Positions 45,114 to 57,870 are shown, counted from the stretch's first letter. The stretch is 64,000 nucleotides of DNA from Cryptomeria japonica (GCF_030272615.1 NC_081412.1:690938083-691002082), one strand, 5' to 3'. A program made the numbers and translations. The notes: generated by a model not told the origin, from the letters alone.

Positions 45114-45164
45114 TTCATCTTGTTCTTCTTCATGAATACTTCCGTCAGGAACATCATCAACTAA
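44258..45164 (-). other. Possible 3' exons of the CACTA transposase gene
   Basis: Short minus-strand frames lie here with a basic, nuclear-signal-like run (TRSRAQGRRTEKG and ASKRKKIK at about 44340-44450) and an acidic run. The (ATC)n tract at 45076-45113 encodes poly-Asp on the minus strand. They lie downstream of the DUF4216 segment and may be the transposase tail, but exon limits cannot be set. Confidence 0.35.
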
Positions 45165-48100
45165 CTATCGATCATGATCATCATCTACATCATCTTCTAC
45201 TTCTTCGGTATCTTCTTCTTCCATCACATTATACTTTACCAACCTTCCTCTTGGATCATGTCTAACAACAAATGACCAACCTGGTTTATGAGGAACTTCT
45301 GAGTAAAATACTTTCTCACATTGGCTTGGAAGAACATAGGGCTCATTTCCAGCTCGTTCAAATGACCTTGTATTAACCATTGTAAATCCATTATCATGTT
45401 CAATAACAGTTCTATCGGGATCATTTTTATTCAATCATAGCCTATACCATTGGATGATGAAAAGAACTATTTTGAAGGACCTAAAGTCACACTCAAGTAT
45501 ATCATCCAAAATCCCATAGTAGTGATTTTCTGAGACTCGAGGATGTATGTCACTTCTAGATGAAACATTAGTCACCTGAAATATTGCACTTATTCTAGAA
45601 TCACAAGTTTACTTCATGTCATTCAACTTTTTGATGTGAAATTTATGACCATTGCACCACATAGCCTTGTTGTGTTTCACCTGCAAAATTTCAAACATAT
45701 ATAATATGTACATCATTACAATTGGAAGAAAATTAAATAATATGGATGATTAATATATTTATACGTACATGTTTATCTCTTAAACCATATGCTAAATCAA
45801 TTTCTCTTTGTGTAACACTGGAATCTCCATTATGGCGAGCTTCTTTAACCAATGAAGCCACACCTTCCCATGTTAATGCACGACTAGATTGTTGACATCA
45901 TTGAATCCATGTCGTCATCCAATCAATATTGTTTGCAACATATAAATGCAGTGCATCCCACTCTCGACCAACTATATTACACATAACTAGAAATTTACAA
46001 CTGAAGTATATTAAAGATTATGAAATAATTAACTGCAATATATATAAAAAAAACTGCAATATCGAATAATTACCTCTCACTTTTCTCATTGTACATTCCC
46101 CCATTAGGCTCTCCCCTTCAAATTTGTTAATAGAGTTGGGATCCCAAATACGATCTACACGGATCTTTGTCATGAACTTAGGAAGGTATTCAGTAATGTA
46201 CACCATAGTCTGGTATACCATATATCCCTCCACCATACTACCCTCAGGATGTGTTCTTTGTTGAGCCAAAGACTTCAAAAATTTCAAGTGCCTCTCAACC
46301 ATCCACATTGACCTTGTGTGTATAGGTCCACACAATTCAATCTACTCAACTTGGTGTATGAGGTAGTGTTCTTGTGCATTGAAAAAATTTGAAGGTAGAC
46401 ACTTTTGCATTTCACACATTAGATGAGGAATTTTTCTCTTCCAATATTTTGTATCTTTATGGATTTCTTTAGATGACAACCACCTACAAGAGATTCAAGA
46501 CGCAAATATATTAATGATACTTTACAAAATAATATATAATATATTACATAACAAGTAATATCACTAAAAATTGAACAAATATCACTACTTAGCTCATGTA
46601 TTTTCCAAGATCATATATAAATTGCTTGACATTATTGTCAAAGTGGTCTGAGAGAGATAGAGATAGAATGTATTGCAACAATTATAAAATGATCTTTTTC
46701 ATTGTTTTCTAACATAATACAATGAAAAGTACATCTAGTATACAAGTATATAGTAAATATACAAGAACATGAATTACATTAATGAAGGTATGTCAATCAT
46801 TCATTTTCATCCCTGGCCCAAATTCACTTTTCTTTGTTATGAGATTGTTTATGTTTGTAGCAAATCTTGTGGGAAATGGAATTTTTCATATCACTTCTTT
46901 TATAGCATTGCTTTGTTGCTCTGTTAATAACCAAGGAAGGGCACTTATATTAATCTAGTCTTCATAGCTATTTGATTGAATGACATTTTTCATTGCATGA
47001 TTGGATTCTTGAATGTCACTACCAATTTTGACATTTTTTTCTTTGTCACACCTTCCATCCAATATTTTCCATAATGTCTCTTTTATATTCTTTCCAATAA
47101 GCATAGAATCAAACAAATGCACAATTTGTAGCTGCTCGTAGTAGGGCAACCTACTAAATTGTCTGGGATAACTCTTTAGTCCCTTTGGAAGGTGGTCATT
47201 AATGCTTTGATGACCTTCACGAGGCATATAATATATTGAAAAAGTTAACAACAACGATCATCATCAATTACATCATCAGTTGACAAAACACAATATAAAA
47301 ATACAAATTCCAAACATAAACCATTAGATGGAATGACATTACCTTCACGATTAATTCTATTATGTCATTCTTTGTGGCTTTGATGTAGTCTCTTCTTTCC
47401 CATTCAAAAGATGTTTTTCAATATTTCGATACTTATATTTTTTGTGGAGGAAGTGCCTATACTCATCAACACCTGCTTTCCTAAAAATTTTGAATAACAA
47501 GATTTCATCTTTGGACCACAAACTAGACATGTAACTTTGCCCTTTGTTTGAAGACCTACAAGATCATGTATAATTGGATTAAATATGATGTTTTTTATAT
47601 TTATAATTATGCGCAAGTTGATCACTATAACATACTAGAAAAATGTGTTAGCCCTAGGGCATCATAAATTGTCCATTCAAGCATTGCATGTAATTGAAAT
47701 TGTCTTTGTCCTATTGGTCTAGAGACATCATACATAGCGACACCATTCCATAACTCTAGCAACTTGTCGATAAGAGGCTCAATATATACATTCAGATCTT
47801 TAACTTGGTACTTACCTAGTTGAATGAACAAAAATATTACATAATTATTATGACCATTTTGCTTTAATATTTATAATTTAATGTGGATGACTATTAAATG
47901 AAAAAATACCTGGAACAATCATTTCCAACATTATGTGCTCCCTCTTTACTGACATCCATGGAGGAATTTTATTGTTAATAACAAAAATAGGCCACATCGA
48001 GTAAGTAGATCTCATCTCTCCAAATGGATTGACATCATCCACTGCCAATGAAAGCCTGAGATTACGAGGTTCTTCTTTAAAGTGTGGCCACTTTTCATCT

Positions 48101-49295
48101 GTGTCCATAAATGCAGAACCATCTGAGAGAATTCGAATGAAGTCGTCCTGACTTCTATTGTGTGCATGGAAATCCATAAATTGCGCCAAGCTTTCGCACC
48201 TAAATAATCATTGCAAACGTGGAATAATGGGAATATAACGAACAACCTTGTGAGGCACCAACTTTGTTAGTTGATCTATTTGATATCTACTCATATGAGA
48301 TTTAGGGCATTCTGTTGCAAATTCATGTTGTATATGATATATAATATGATCATTGGGACACGCATCTATTGCTTGATACTCCATTCGAATATCTTTCATA
48401 ATGGCAAATAATTCTCGGTATGAGCGAGGTAGAATATTTGATGGTGGTAACAAAAAATCACCTATCAATCTACAACCAAAAATATAATTTTTTAATATAA
48501 AGAATCTTAATGGTGCATGTTTCACCCTTTATTAACTATAATGAAATAACAACAAAAATAGATGAAAAAAGATGGCATATATGACATACCTTAACATACG
48601 TGAGATTTTTATGTTGGATAAATTGTTCATAACCTTCAAGTTCACCAAAAACAATACAACAGAGAGAAGAGTTGTTTGGGAGCCTTCGTAAAGGGGCTCG
48701 TATGCCTTCTCAAGTAGAGGTACATCATGAAAAACATCAAAGTCATATTGATCATCATGATCAGTTGCGCTAACACTAAATGTGTCATGGATCAATGTGT
48801 CATAGGTTGTGGCAGTCCATATCATGTGCCCTAGGGTGCTCCACATATATAAAAATGATCGACATAAATAAACCATGATCATGATCTCATCATCAAGTGA
48901 TTTCTTATGTATATAAATCCTTAAAATGATGTACAACCTAAGTTGGCCTAGTGGTAGAGAACTTGTGTTCTTAAAAGAGAGGTCACAAGTTCAAATCCCA
49001 AAGGGGGTAAGGTATACATACACCTCATCGGCTTTGGCCCATTACCTATCAAAAAAATAAAAATGTTAAAATGATATAATGATCAGCTTACCAATGGATG
49101 ATAATCATGCCCCCCTTCAATGTGACCATGTTTCCTACAATGTTTCTCAACTGTTGTGATTAGAAGTCTTCTAGTCTTTAATCCCTTACAATTTTTCTAG
49201 GGACAATAAAATTTTCCATCACCTTTTCTTTTCAAGCTAGACCACAATCTAGCAATTGTCTCCTTATTTTGTTCTTTGCTGATATAATCTGACAT
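45165..49295 (-). pseudogene. TNP2-type CACTA transposase, multi-exon, decayed
   Basis: Transposase of the En/Spm type (Transposase_21), which cuts the CACTA ends. Exon 1 starts at ATG 49293-49295 (MSDYISKEQNKETIARLW) and has a TAG where the N-terminal Cys-rich motif needs Cys. Its GT donor is at 49086-49091. Exon 2 (about 48857-48590) has PLLEKAYEPLYEGSQTTL and LKVMNNLSN, with donor GTATGT at 48584-48589. Exon 3 (about 48469-47911) has YQAIDACPNDHIIYH, EEPRNLRLSLAVDDVNPFGE and YSMWPIFVINNKIPPW, with one CGA-like TGA. Then DLNVYIEPLIDKLLELW (47625-47814), a Cys motif (47404-47625) and 46955-47254. The DUF4218 part (ERHLKFLKSLAQQRTHPEGS, 46018-46335) and DUF4216 part (PYVLPSQCEKVFYSEVP, 45165-45434) complete the order. 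A SINE lies in intron 1. Confidence 0.9.
48921..49078 (+). mobile_element. tRNA-derived SINE in the first intron of the CACTA transposase
   Basis: The body at 48934-49065 (132 bp) has a pol III A box, TGGCCTAGTGGTAGAG (48944-48959), and a B box, AGTTCAAATCC (48988-48998), spaced as in tRNA. A tRNA-unrelated part and an A-rich tail (CAAAAAAATAAAAA) follow. TSDs TTAAAATGATGTA (48921-48933) and TTAAAATGATATA (49066-49078) differ at one base. It is antisense to the transposase and within its intron, so splicing could have removed it. Confidence 0.85.
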
Positions 49296-50160
49296 GATCT
49301 TTCTTCACAGGCAAAAAAATTGGGCTATGGAAACTTCAGTCTATAACCTTCACAAACTAAGCAAAATGATGTCGCAAGTACGGATGTCTTCTTAGAAATA
49401 GTTATAAAGAACATGAAATGTTAGTTATGAAATGATGTTTCAGTATAATATACCAAATTGAAATACTTGAACATAGAAAAATTGCAAAATGAACCAAAAC
49501 CATTGAACATTCAACACAGTAACATCATGAACAACAGACATTGAAAGATCACAAGAGCAGCAGCTATATTACAACAATATCAAAGAACTCTGATAAGATC
49601 AAAGTAGTGATAAGGTCAGGAAGGTTCACAAAGATTTGAGGGATCCTATATCCTATCTGAATCACTTGGATTCTCTAGAGTTTGCAAACTAGGGCAAGCA
49701 GTAAGTCAAGAGTAACTACATTTAAAGGATCTTGAAGGTGACCAACTCCCATCCATCTATGATTTGTCTCCTATAAACATAGCATCAGCTGGGCAGCTTG
49801 AAGGTGGCACTAAGATGAGACAAGGAAGACATATATCCTCTCAAGGTACAAATTGGAGGATAGAAATCTTATCAAACATTTCTTGGAGTGATAAAAAATG
49901 TAAATGTGATTGTGGCTACTTATCAAATGGTTTTCAAGATTCCTTTGAAGAAAAAAAATGTGTTGTTATCAGATGGTAGATATCAATGAGCTTTCACTTT
50001 GACAATTTTGCCAAAATGTATGCTTCAAAAGTATCTTAAATAATAACTAGGAATAGTGGAGTCCATTTTTGTGTTAGAGGTTTTGTTTAGTTTATATTGA
50101 ACCCATTAAGGAGATTATAAACATTTGTATTCATAAGGAAAAGCAAAAGTTACAAAAAAT
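49296..50160. other. Upstream region of the CACTA transposase, no gene identified
   Basis: AT-rich. A short plus-strand frame at 49764-49979 has no recognisable domain. This would hold the transposase promoter and 5' untranslated region, but no motif is clear enough to call. Confidence 0.4.
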
Positions 50161-50600
50161 TTGAAATCTGCACTATCGGCAAAAGTCAACCCGATGGTAA
50201 CACTTAAGATAAGTAGAAACATGTGATCAGGATAGAATACACTAATGAAGTCCATCGATAGAACACACACAATTGGAAATGGAAAAATCTTTTCTTGTCG
50301 ATACCTGATGAGGCTATCGGTAAGACTATTCTCGATGTGAATGTTGGCAAAGCTTATGCTGAGGAGACATAACATATTGAGAGGAGATACACTGAGGGAA
50401 AAGACATCAGGGAAATTATGCCCATCGTCTGAACACATTTTAAGCTATCCCGCTATCTAATGAGACTAGCGGGATAACTCTCCCCGATCAGCAGGAAGAG
50501 AGCTCATTAACTTATGTTATCCTGATGATTAAGAAGAAATCAGGAGGCTGTGAAATTCATCGGATCAACATATGTCGATCAAAAATTAATCTCAATGTAT
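50161..50600. repeat. Internal copy of CACTA subterminal sequence
   Basis: Starts CTGCACTATCGGCAAAAGTC and matches 57421-57870 in the same orientation and 41000-41660 in the opposite one. Shared blocks include GATGAGACTAGCGGGATAAC and CAACATATGTCGATC. Confidence 0.7.
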
Positions 50601-50897
50601 CAAAGAAAGGGAGAGAGTTATGTCAATGGCACCAAAATAAAATTACATCAGGGAGACGTGTGCCTATGAGCCGTTGTCAAATCAAATTTCAAAACTGAAG
50701 TAGAGGACTCTTATTAAATGCTTGCATTGGGTTCACAATCAGCCAATTTATGGGATGATAATCATTGCGAGTTTGGCATTGAATAAATTTGTTATATAAT
50801 TGAAGTTGCCTAACATAAATCTCACACAATGAAGGAAATTGACAAAACAAAGACTTCTAATTTGTAAGGGGTAGAGTGAGAAATTGCAGTTGCAGAA

Positions 50898-53687
50898 ATG
50901 GAGGCGTCTAGTTCTATAGGGAAAAAGAGATCAGCCAAGAGCTCAGAGTCAAGAGCCAAGAAATCTAAAATAGGAGAAGGCACCCCACTTAAAAAATTGA
51001 ACCAGGATATGATTGATCAAATGCAAGTGTCTGGCCCTAAGTCTAGAAGATCAAAACAACATCTACCTGGTCGGGATCAATTGGAAGATAGATACAAGGA
51101 TATCGAGGATGTTTGGACTAGGGTAAGGGGCTATGAATTTTTTTTATTGCATTACTTGAGGAGAAATAGGGATTTGTCACTCTGCAACCCTTGGGTTACA
51201 AATCTGAGTAGGTTAATTGTCCCTAATGTTTTTGTAAATGTGAATTTTTTAGAGATTCTAGAGAGAAATTACAATTCTGCGGGAAGATACATTCAGACTC
51301 CAAATGGAGAACCCTTCATAAGGTTTTCACTAAACACTATAAACAAAGTGTTCAACCTAGATTTTGGTCTTGATAAACCTCTATCTTTTGGGGAATTGGA
51401 AGAGGAATATCAAAGAATGGACACTACATACCTGGGGTGGAAACTAATTGTCCATAAAGAAGAAGCGGGAGAACTTACAAAATAGGACAGACCACCATTT
51501 AACATTGATTTGTTTAGACATTACCTTCAGTACACCTATATGTCTTGTGTTCAGTTAGGAGGCATTGAGGTTCTAGACCTCACGTGTATTGGGCCATTAG
51601 TTTTAGCTTCAGACATTCAAATGTATGAACCCAGGCCATTTGATTATGCATCATATTTGGTGGAGAGATTGCATGAGGTTTTTTTTAACCTCAAGGATAA
51701 TAATTGCCCTAATTTTAAGTTTTACTCATTATTGATGCATTTAATGTATTCTATGAACGTTTTAGGGGTATGTTACCCAAGGAATTGAGGCTTAACATCA
51801 GAAACAGGCAAGGGGGGGAGCAACCTATTCAATTATGGAGTTTTGTTTTGGATTCTCATTACACAACATCAAATTATATCAAATTTGAGGAATGTATAGT
51901 AAAGACAAGCTATCGGATGTATGCATTTCCTTGTGATGGATCAATCTCAGATGATATTAAAAGATTTTTAAGACCTAAAGATTTTGATGATAGAAAGATA
52001 GTGAATCATAAATGGGGAGATTGGCATGTCCATAAGGGCTTCACATGTTTCAGGATATATGGGTTTAAAGGAACTCCCTATATGTTTCCAAAATGTTTTC
52101 CTGACCGAATAGCATACTTTGAGATTGTCAAACAATTGAGCATCTCAAATGCTAAAAACTCTGGGGATCTGCATAAGTAGGCTTTCTTCCCAAGTACTCT
52201 CAGCTTTGGATATTTCACAATTGTTACAACAAAAGCCTATGATGTAATTGACAAGAAATTAATGGAAGAATTTAATTTATTCAAGCATTTTGCAAGGAAT
52301 AATTATGATCCGAAAGGATATATCCAATGCTGCAAGAAAAGGAAAAATCTAGGTGATTATTTATATGTGAGTCTGGAAGCTGAAGATATATTTAGGAACA
52401 TGGAAGATGCAGAGGCTCAAGAAGTGATTGAAAACCCAAACAAACAATTGGAGGAGAAAAGATAGAGGCTAATGGAGATGGAGTCAGAAGAAGAAATGTC
52501 AGAAAATGAACTAGAAGACATTGAAGCCATTTCTAGGTCACATGCTAAAGATGTGGAAGAAGAGTTCAATAAAGATGATCAAATTGTAACTAAAATGGAA
52601 ATTTATAAAGATGCAAGATTGGATGGACATGCTACTTTTGTGGCAGATGATGTGTTTGTTAAATCCAAATAACTTACATCTTTTCTTTATAATTTCAAAG
52701 GAAAAAGACTGAGGGAGTCTATCCCAAATGTGACACCTGAAAATGAGGCAAAATTATTGAAGAAACTAAAAGAGGATATAGAAGAAAAATTGGTGACAAT
52801 GACTCCACAAGAGGGAGACAATTACTGATAGATGTCAGAGTAATTCTTTTTCCAGGATGGGACTTGAGTGCCTCTTTTATTTTTGATAATTTATTGCACT
52901 CTAATAATAAGGAATTCAAATTGGATATTCAGGGAGTTAATGACATTTTTATTGGGTCAAGGTTTTATCTAGATGAGGAAGAACTAATGTTGTGGGCATT
53001 GTATCCACCAAAACAAAGACCAAAAATCATTCATGTGGATAAGGATTTTGGACACATGATGAAATTAAAGGTGGGAGAAATTGATCCTATTGTCTCAATA
53101 GATATAGGAGTAGATATTTCCAAATTCAATAGGGCACAAACGGTTAGAGTGGTAAGGGAAAGGAATCAGTACAAAGTTATGTATGAGGAGGCCATGAAAG
53201 AAGTGGACAGTCTGAACCCATGTTTCTTTCTCCTAAAAATTCAAAATGGAAGAAGAAATGTAAGGAATTGCAGCAAGGAAAACAAAGAATTCTCAAACAT
53301 ATGCAAAGTGTAAGAATTGATATTGCTACTTTCTTATTGACTAAAAGATTTGAAACGTTGCAAGGTCGCTTGGAAGACTTTTGGGTTGTGTTTTAGAAAA
53401 ATGTGGACAATGCAGTATCCCATAACAGAATCAAAAATAGACTGGGGGTCAAGCTGCATGAGAAAAATTTGGAGGGAGCAGATGCCAAAGAGATTGAGAA
53501 AATTGAAAGGTTGCTTGCAAAGCATGATAAATTTGATGTAGAATTACAAAACAAATATGATGAGTGTAAAGATGTAATCCAACAAGGTATTCCTATGTTA
53601 GTTGACCAAAAAGGTGAAATTAAGGATAAGTATAAATGGATTCCTGAATGCCAGAGTCTCCTCAGTGTTGCCCTTGATGCTGCTTAG
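50898..53687 (+). pseudogene. Unknown plus-strand protein gene inside the CACTA element, decayed
   Basis: Not recognised. It reads from ATG 50898 with a basic, nuclear-signal-like start (KKRSAKSSESRAKKSK), then a globular part (YEFFLLHYLRRNRDLS, GRYIQTPNGEPFIRFS). A TAG at 51483 and frameshifts near 51770, 52800 and 53330 interrupt it. The middle has FHKGFTCF-like aromatic stretches (about 51900-52120). An acidic run (EEEMSENELEDIEAIS, 52472-52560) and a Lys/Glu coiled-coil-like C-terminus (AKEIEKIERLLAKHDKF) end at TAG 53685. The full protein would be about 900 residues. The globular part is loosely like plant transposon-associated proteins (Transposase_32 or plant mobile domain), a weak resemblance. 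It is antisense to the transposase and flanked by subterminal repeats at 50161-50600 and 57121-57870. Confidence 0.6.
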
Positions 53688-55216
53688 ACAGATTGAATAG
53701 AGTTAAAGGAAACCACTACACAGATGGATCGATTTGTCACATTGGAGATTGTGGTCAGGGACGTGATTTATGATGCGGATACCTATAAGTCAGAAAATTA
53801 TTTGGAGCATATTAAGAACTGTGGAAAAGTGCTTGGCAATTAGCTCGTGTTTTGAATGTTTCAAATTGTTGTCTTTTAAAGTCTTATGTAATATGTTTGT
53901 TATGTTGGTAGTTGTGTTAGGGTCAGTTAGTTGGTATTTTTTAGTTAATATATTAGTTAGTGTAATTCTAAATGAAGGGGTATGCCCTTTCATTTTGAAA
54001 TAGAATCCTCATTTATATATAGAGGATCTTTTGATGAAATGAGAGATAGATTCAAAGATGCAATTATATACAATACTCTCAGGGTTTATTTTCTGGAAAT
54101 GCCAAACTGGTGAAAAGACATTGTGCTATATATAATCAATTGATTATCTTATGTTTATTTCAATACAAAGATCAAGTTTTTTTCATCTCTAATGGTATTT
54201 ATCTTTTTGATTGTTTGATTAGTTCCCTGTGATAAATCTATTCATTTAGATTGTTTCAATGTGCTATCCTATGTTATTATAGTTTGGGTTAAGTTTCAGT
54301 TTGATTATCAGTTTGAAGGAATGTATGCCAAGCTTCATTCTATCTTATTGGTCTTTCAGAGAAAAGTTAAATTCAGTAAGACTAACTGCAACATTATGTT
54401 AGGGGCGAATGCACTGGTTTACTATTGTTTGAAGATAATTTAATCAAGTGTTTTCAGAGTAATCTCAATTAAGAAATTTGTAATGTCCCCACTTTGAAAT
54501 AGGATTCAAATATATTTAATAATAATAAAATTAAAATACAAAAGATTAAAAAAATAACATTAAGTACTGAGATCCATAACTAGGATATTTTAAGGTATTT
54601 TATTATGGGACATTACAAAATCATACTTATAATAAAGTAACATTTTATTTAAAGCATTCATTTTCAAGCAAGCAATTCAAAGTTTTCAGTAATTATTTAA
54701 TTGAAGTGATAATCTCAGGAATCATTTTCCCTCTAATGCACATAAACCTTGGAAACATTCAATTCCAATCAGGGATACTTGACAACAATGGGATTAATAC
54801 CATTCAAAAGTCTCTTCTCAATCTTTAAAACACCCTTACAAGACAACAACTTAAAAGACACCAACCATACTTTGAGGAAGACAAACATAATAAAGGCTAC
54901 CCTTACCTTGTAATGAATCCAATCGCTCTGGTCAGTCTCTTCGTATCATTGTTAGACTTATCCTCCAATTTATAGAAAGATCCAATGGTTCAAATGAAAG
55001 TTATGACAATTCTTCCAAAACTACTACAGGATACAAGAAAGACAATATTAAGATAAACTATACAAGATACACATTATGAAGAAAAGTAGTCAAAATTCTT
55101 GATAACATCAAATGAAATATAGTGTTTAATTAGATTCTACTTTCTTTCAAAGTTCTATACAATACCCAGATTTCTATTAACCCATAACAAAATACACAAC
55201 TAACAAATAAAATATG
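53688..55216. other. Non-coding stretch between the unknown gene and the SPT6 fragment
   Basis: 53690-54060 looks like 3' untranslated or flanking sequence of the unknown gene. A MITE-like hairpin lies at 54477-54619. The rest is AT-rich with no gene seen. Confidence 0.45.
54477..54619. mobile_element. MITE-like hairpin with 13-bp inverted ends
   Basis: TTTGTAATGTCCC (54477-54489) and its exact inverse (54607-54619) bound a 143-bp AT-rich interior. No convincing TSD is visible, so the class is open. Confidence 0.45.
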
Positions 55217-55708
55217 CAATTTGTAGCTGGCCTTGGACCTAGAAAAGTTGCTTCCATACAAAGGGCTATTTTGAGGGTTGGAAGGGTTTACAGTCGCAGA
55301 GAATTGTTGACCCCTCTAGAAGCTATGAAGTGACTTGTCTTTATAATTTTTGCTGGTTTTTTAAGGGTTAGAGGGACCAGTCAAGCAACTTCTGGGAACC
55401 ATGTTATGGATCCATTGGATGATACTAGAATTCATCCAGAGTCATATGAACTAGCCAAGAAAATCGTTGAAGATGTATACTGTGAAGATGCAGGACAGGA
55501 TATAGATGATATGGATGAGGAAACACAAGAAATGGTAGTTGAACATGTCAAAAAATATCACAATGTGTTAAAGGCCCTTGATATTGATGAGTATACTAGA
55601 AGTGTGGAACAACGGACATCCAATAAAAAGAGGGAAACTCTTGCTGACATAAAGATTGAATTGGTACATGGATTTATGGATTGGCCAACACCAACTCAAT
55701 TGGTCTAA
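55217..55708 (+). pseudogene. SPT6: Captured fragment of transcription elongation factor SPT6
   Basis: SPT6 is a nuclear histone chaperone travelling with RNA polymerase II. One plus-strand frame of 163 codons reads QFVAGLGPRKVASIQRAI and RRELLTPLEAMK. A TGA at 55331-55333 follows, then LVFIIFAGFLRVRGTS, DPLDDTRIHPESYELAK, LKALDIDEYTRS and KRETLADIKIELVHGF. The GLGPRK helix-hairpin-helix, the LDDTRIHPE motif and the DLD-like segment come in SPT6 order. The piece covers the helix-hairpin-helix region and what follows; the YqgF, S1 and SH2 domains are absent. No intron is seen inside the fragment. It sits in the CACTA element, antisense to its transposase, as a Pack-type capture. Confidence 0.87.
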
Positions 55709-55974
55709 TTGGTTAGTAAATAACCATTTACAATAATTTATAAATGAAAGGCTGAAAGTATGCTTCAATTCCTTTTTTTCTTGGTCATGTGAATTCCCAT
55801 TTTTATTGAAGAAAAAGGAATTCTTCACATTAATAAAAATCTTTTGATTTATTTGGACCATATAAAGAGCCATCCTAGGATGAGGAATTTTATCTGCTAA
55901 TAGGAGAAAATTAAGAGACCCTTTCAATGGGGAAAATTGTACAAGAAATTTCCCGTAGAAACCTAAATAATCAT

Positions 55975-56084
55975 AGAAAGGTTGCTTCCATACAAAGGGT
56001 TATTTTGAGGGCTGGAAGGGTTTACAGTCATAGAGAATTGTTGACCCCTCTAGAAGCTATGAAGTGACTTATCTTTATAACTGG
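55975..56084 (+). pseudogene. SPT6: Second, partial copy of the SPT6 helix-hairpin-helix segment
   Basis: It repeats 55241-55350 (RKVASIQR, RVYSHRELLTPLEAMK) with few changes and the same TGA after MK, then diverges. The shared stop shows that the duplication came after the nonsense change, so it happened after capture. Confidence 0.8.
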
Positions 56085-57120
56085 CAACTGAAAAATGGAG
56101 AGGTTAACGAGTTTGAGGATCCATATTTTTCCAAAGTGGATACCATTAAACAAAGTGAACAAGTTGCTAACGCCCTACTATTCGGCAAGGGAATTCAAGC
56201 TGATTCGAGCTAATAATTTGGTCACAATTTGATTACTAGTTTCTAATGCCCTACTATTCGGCAAGGTAATTTGAGCTAATAATTTGGTTGCAATTTTCTT
56301 AATGGAATAACTTAGGATTCATGTAGCGGGGAACTGAGGCCCCAGTAGAGGCAGCTCCAAATCACCTAACTTTTCCATCCCTACACAAGGAGGGAATGAC
56401 TAGGGAAGAAGCTATGAAGGCTACCCACCTATATGCCCTGGCTCCCTAATTCTCTGCCCTCTTCCCAGACTCCCCCCCTTCTTACTGTTCCTATTCTTGT
56501 TATAGGAATACAGATGATCTGAACAGTTCGCCATCTGGGCAAGTGATATGCCCATCTGTTCTTGATATAGGAATACAAACAAAATAGAATTTCATGCGAT
56601 TTGTTCTTTCTATAGGAATATAGACATAATACAATCTTATGCCCCTACTATTATAAAGGGAGGCATTAGGAACCTCTTTTTATGTAATTTTTTCGGACAA
56701 ATGCAAAAAACAAAAGTAAACTTAAAAGATTTAGCCAACCTGAAAAGCAAAGGCCATAGAATTGTAGGGCCATTTCATTCAAATTAAATTTCAATTCATT
56801 AAAACTTAAATTAAATTCTGATTCATTCAAATTGAAAGAAAAGGCCCTACTATTCTATGGGGCCATTTACCAGGAATTAAAGTTGCTTACAGCTGGAAAT
56901 AAAGTGAACAAGAGAATGTAAGGAAAGCAAAGGAACTTGCAAAACAATCTTGATGACAAGAATGAAAGGACCAACCTCTTATATAGTTGTTGTCGAGAAT
57001 CTATCTGCAGCAATTGTGCTCACTTCCTCCCAATTTTTGCACCCTGACCCCGCATATAAGGATGGTGCGTAATTACTTTTTTTTTTAATTACCTCGTGTT
57101 TGTCAAAATTCCAATGTCAA
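56085..57120. other. Non-coding CACTA interior
   Basis: It has a short direct repeat around AACGCCCTACTATTCGGCAA (about 56170 and 56245) and repeated CTATAGGAATA segments (56500-56625). No gene seen. Confidence 0.45.
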
Positions 57121-57870
57121 ATATGAAATCTGAACTATCGACAAAATTTATGGTGATAAAGGGTCAAAGCTTATGCTGAGGAGACATAACATATCGGGAG
57201 GAGCTACGCCGAGGGAAAAGACATCAGGGGAATTATGTCCATCACCTGAACATATTTTAAGCTATCCCAATGCCCGATGAGACTAGCGGGATAACTCACA
57301 CTGATCAATAGGAAGAGAGGTCATTAGCTTATGGTATCCCAATGAGTAAGAAGAAATCAAGAGGCTGTGAAAATCATCGGACCAACATATGTCGATAGAA
57401 GTCTAACCTGAAATACAAAATCTGCACTATCGGCAAAAGTCAACCCGATGGTAACACACAAGTAGAAGCATGTGATCGGGATAGAACAAACCAATGAATT
57501 CCATTGGCAGAATGCACACTAATGGCAATGGATAAATCTTGTATTGTCGATAGTTGATGATGCTCTCGGTAAGACTTATCCCGTTGCACATTGGCAAAAG
57601 TAAAACACATCGGCAAAGGTTATGGCGATAAAGGGTCAAATCTTATGATGAGGAGACATAATGTATCGGGAGGAGCTACGTCAAGGGAAAAGACATCGGA
57701 GAAATTATGCCCATCGCCTGAACACATTTTAAGATATCATGATGCCCGATGAGACTAGCGGGATAACTCACACCGATCAACAGGAAGAGAGGTCATCAGA
57801 TTTTGTTATCCCGATGAGTAAGAAGAAATCAAGAGGCTATGAAAATCATCAAACCTACATATGTCGATCA
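57121..57870. repeat. Right subterminal repeats of the CACTA element, two tandem units
   Basis: Units at about 57121-57420 and 57421-57870 both carry GAGGAGACATAA, GGGAAAAGACATC, GATGAGACTAGCGGGATAAC and CATATGTCGAT blocks. They match 50161-50600 directly and 40740-41665 inverted. Confidence 0.75.

Noticed and set aside
48944-48998. A tRNA gene
   Set aside because: A and B boxes are present, but an unrelated 3' part, an A-rich tail and flanking direct repeats mark it as a SINE; no cloverleaf with acceptor stem was seen.
50171-57430. CACTATCGG at 50171 and 57425 as the start of a nested CACTA element
   Set aside because: Both copies lie within repeated subterminal units. No inverted partner with the right orientation or 3-bp TSD was found, while the ends at 40676 and 58159 fit fully.
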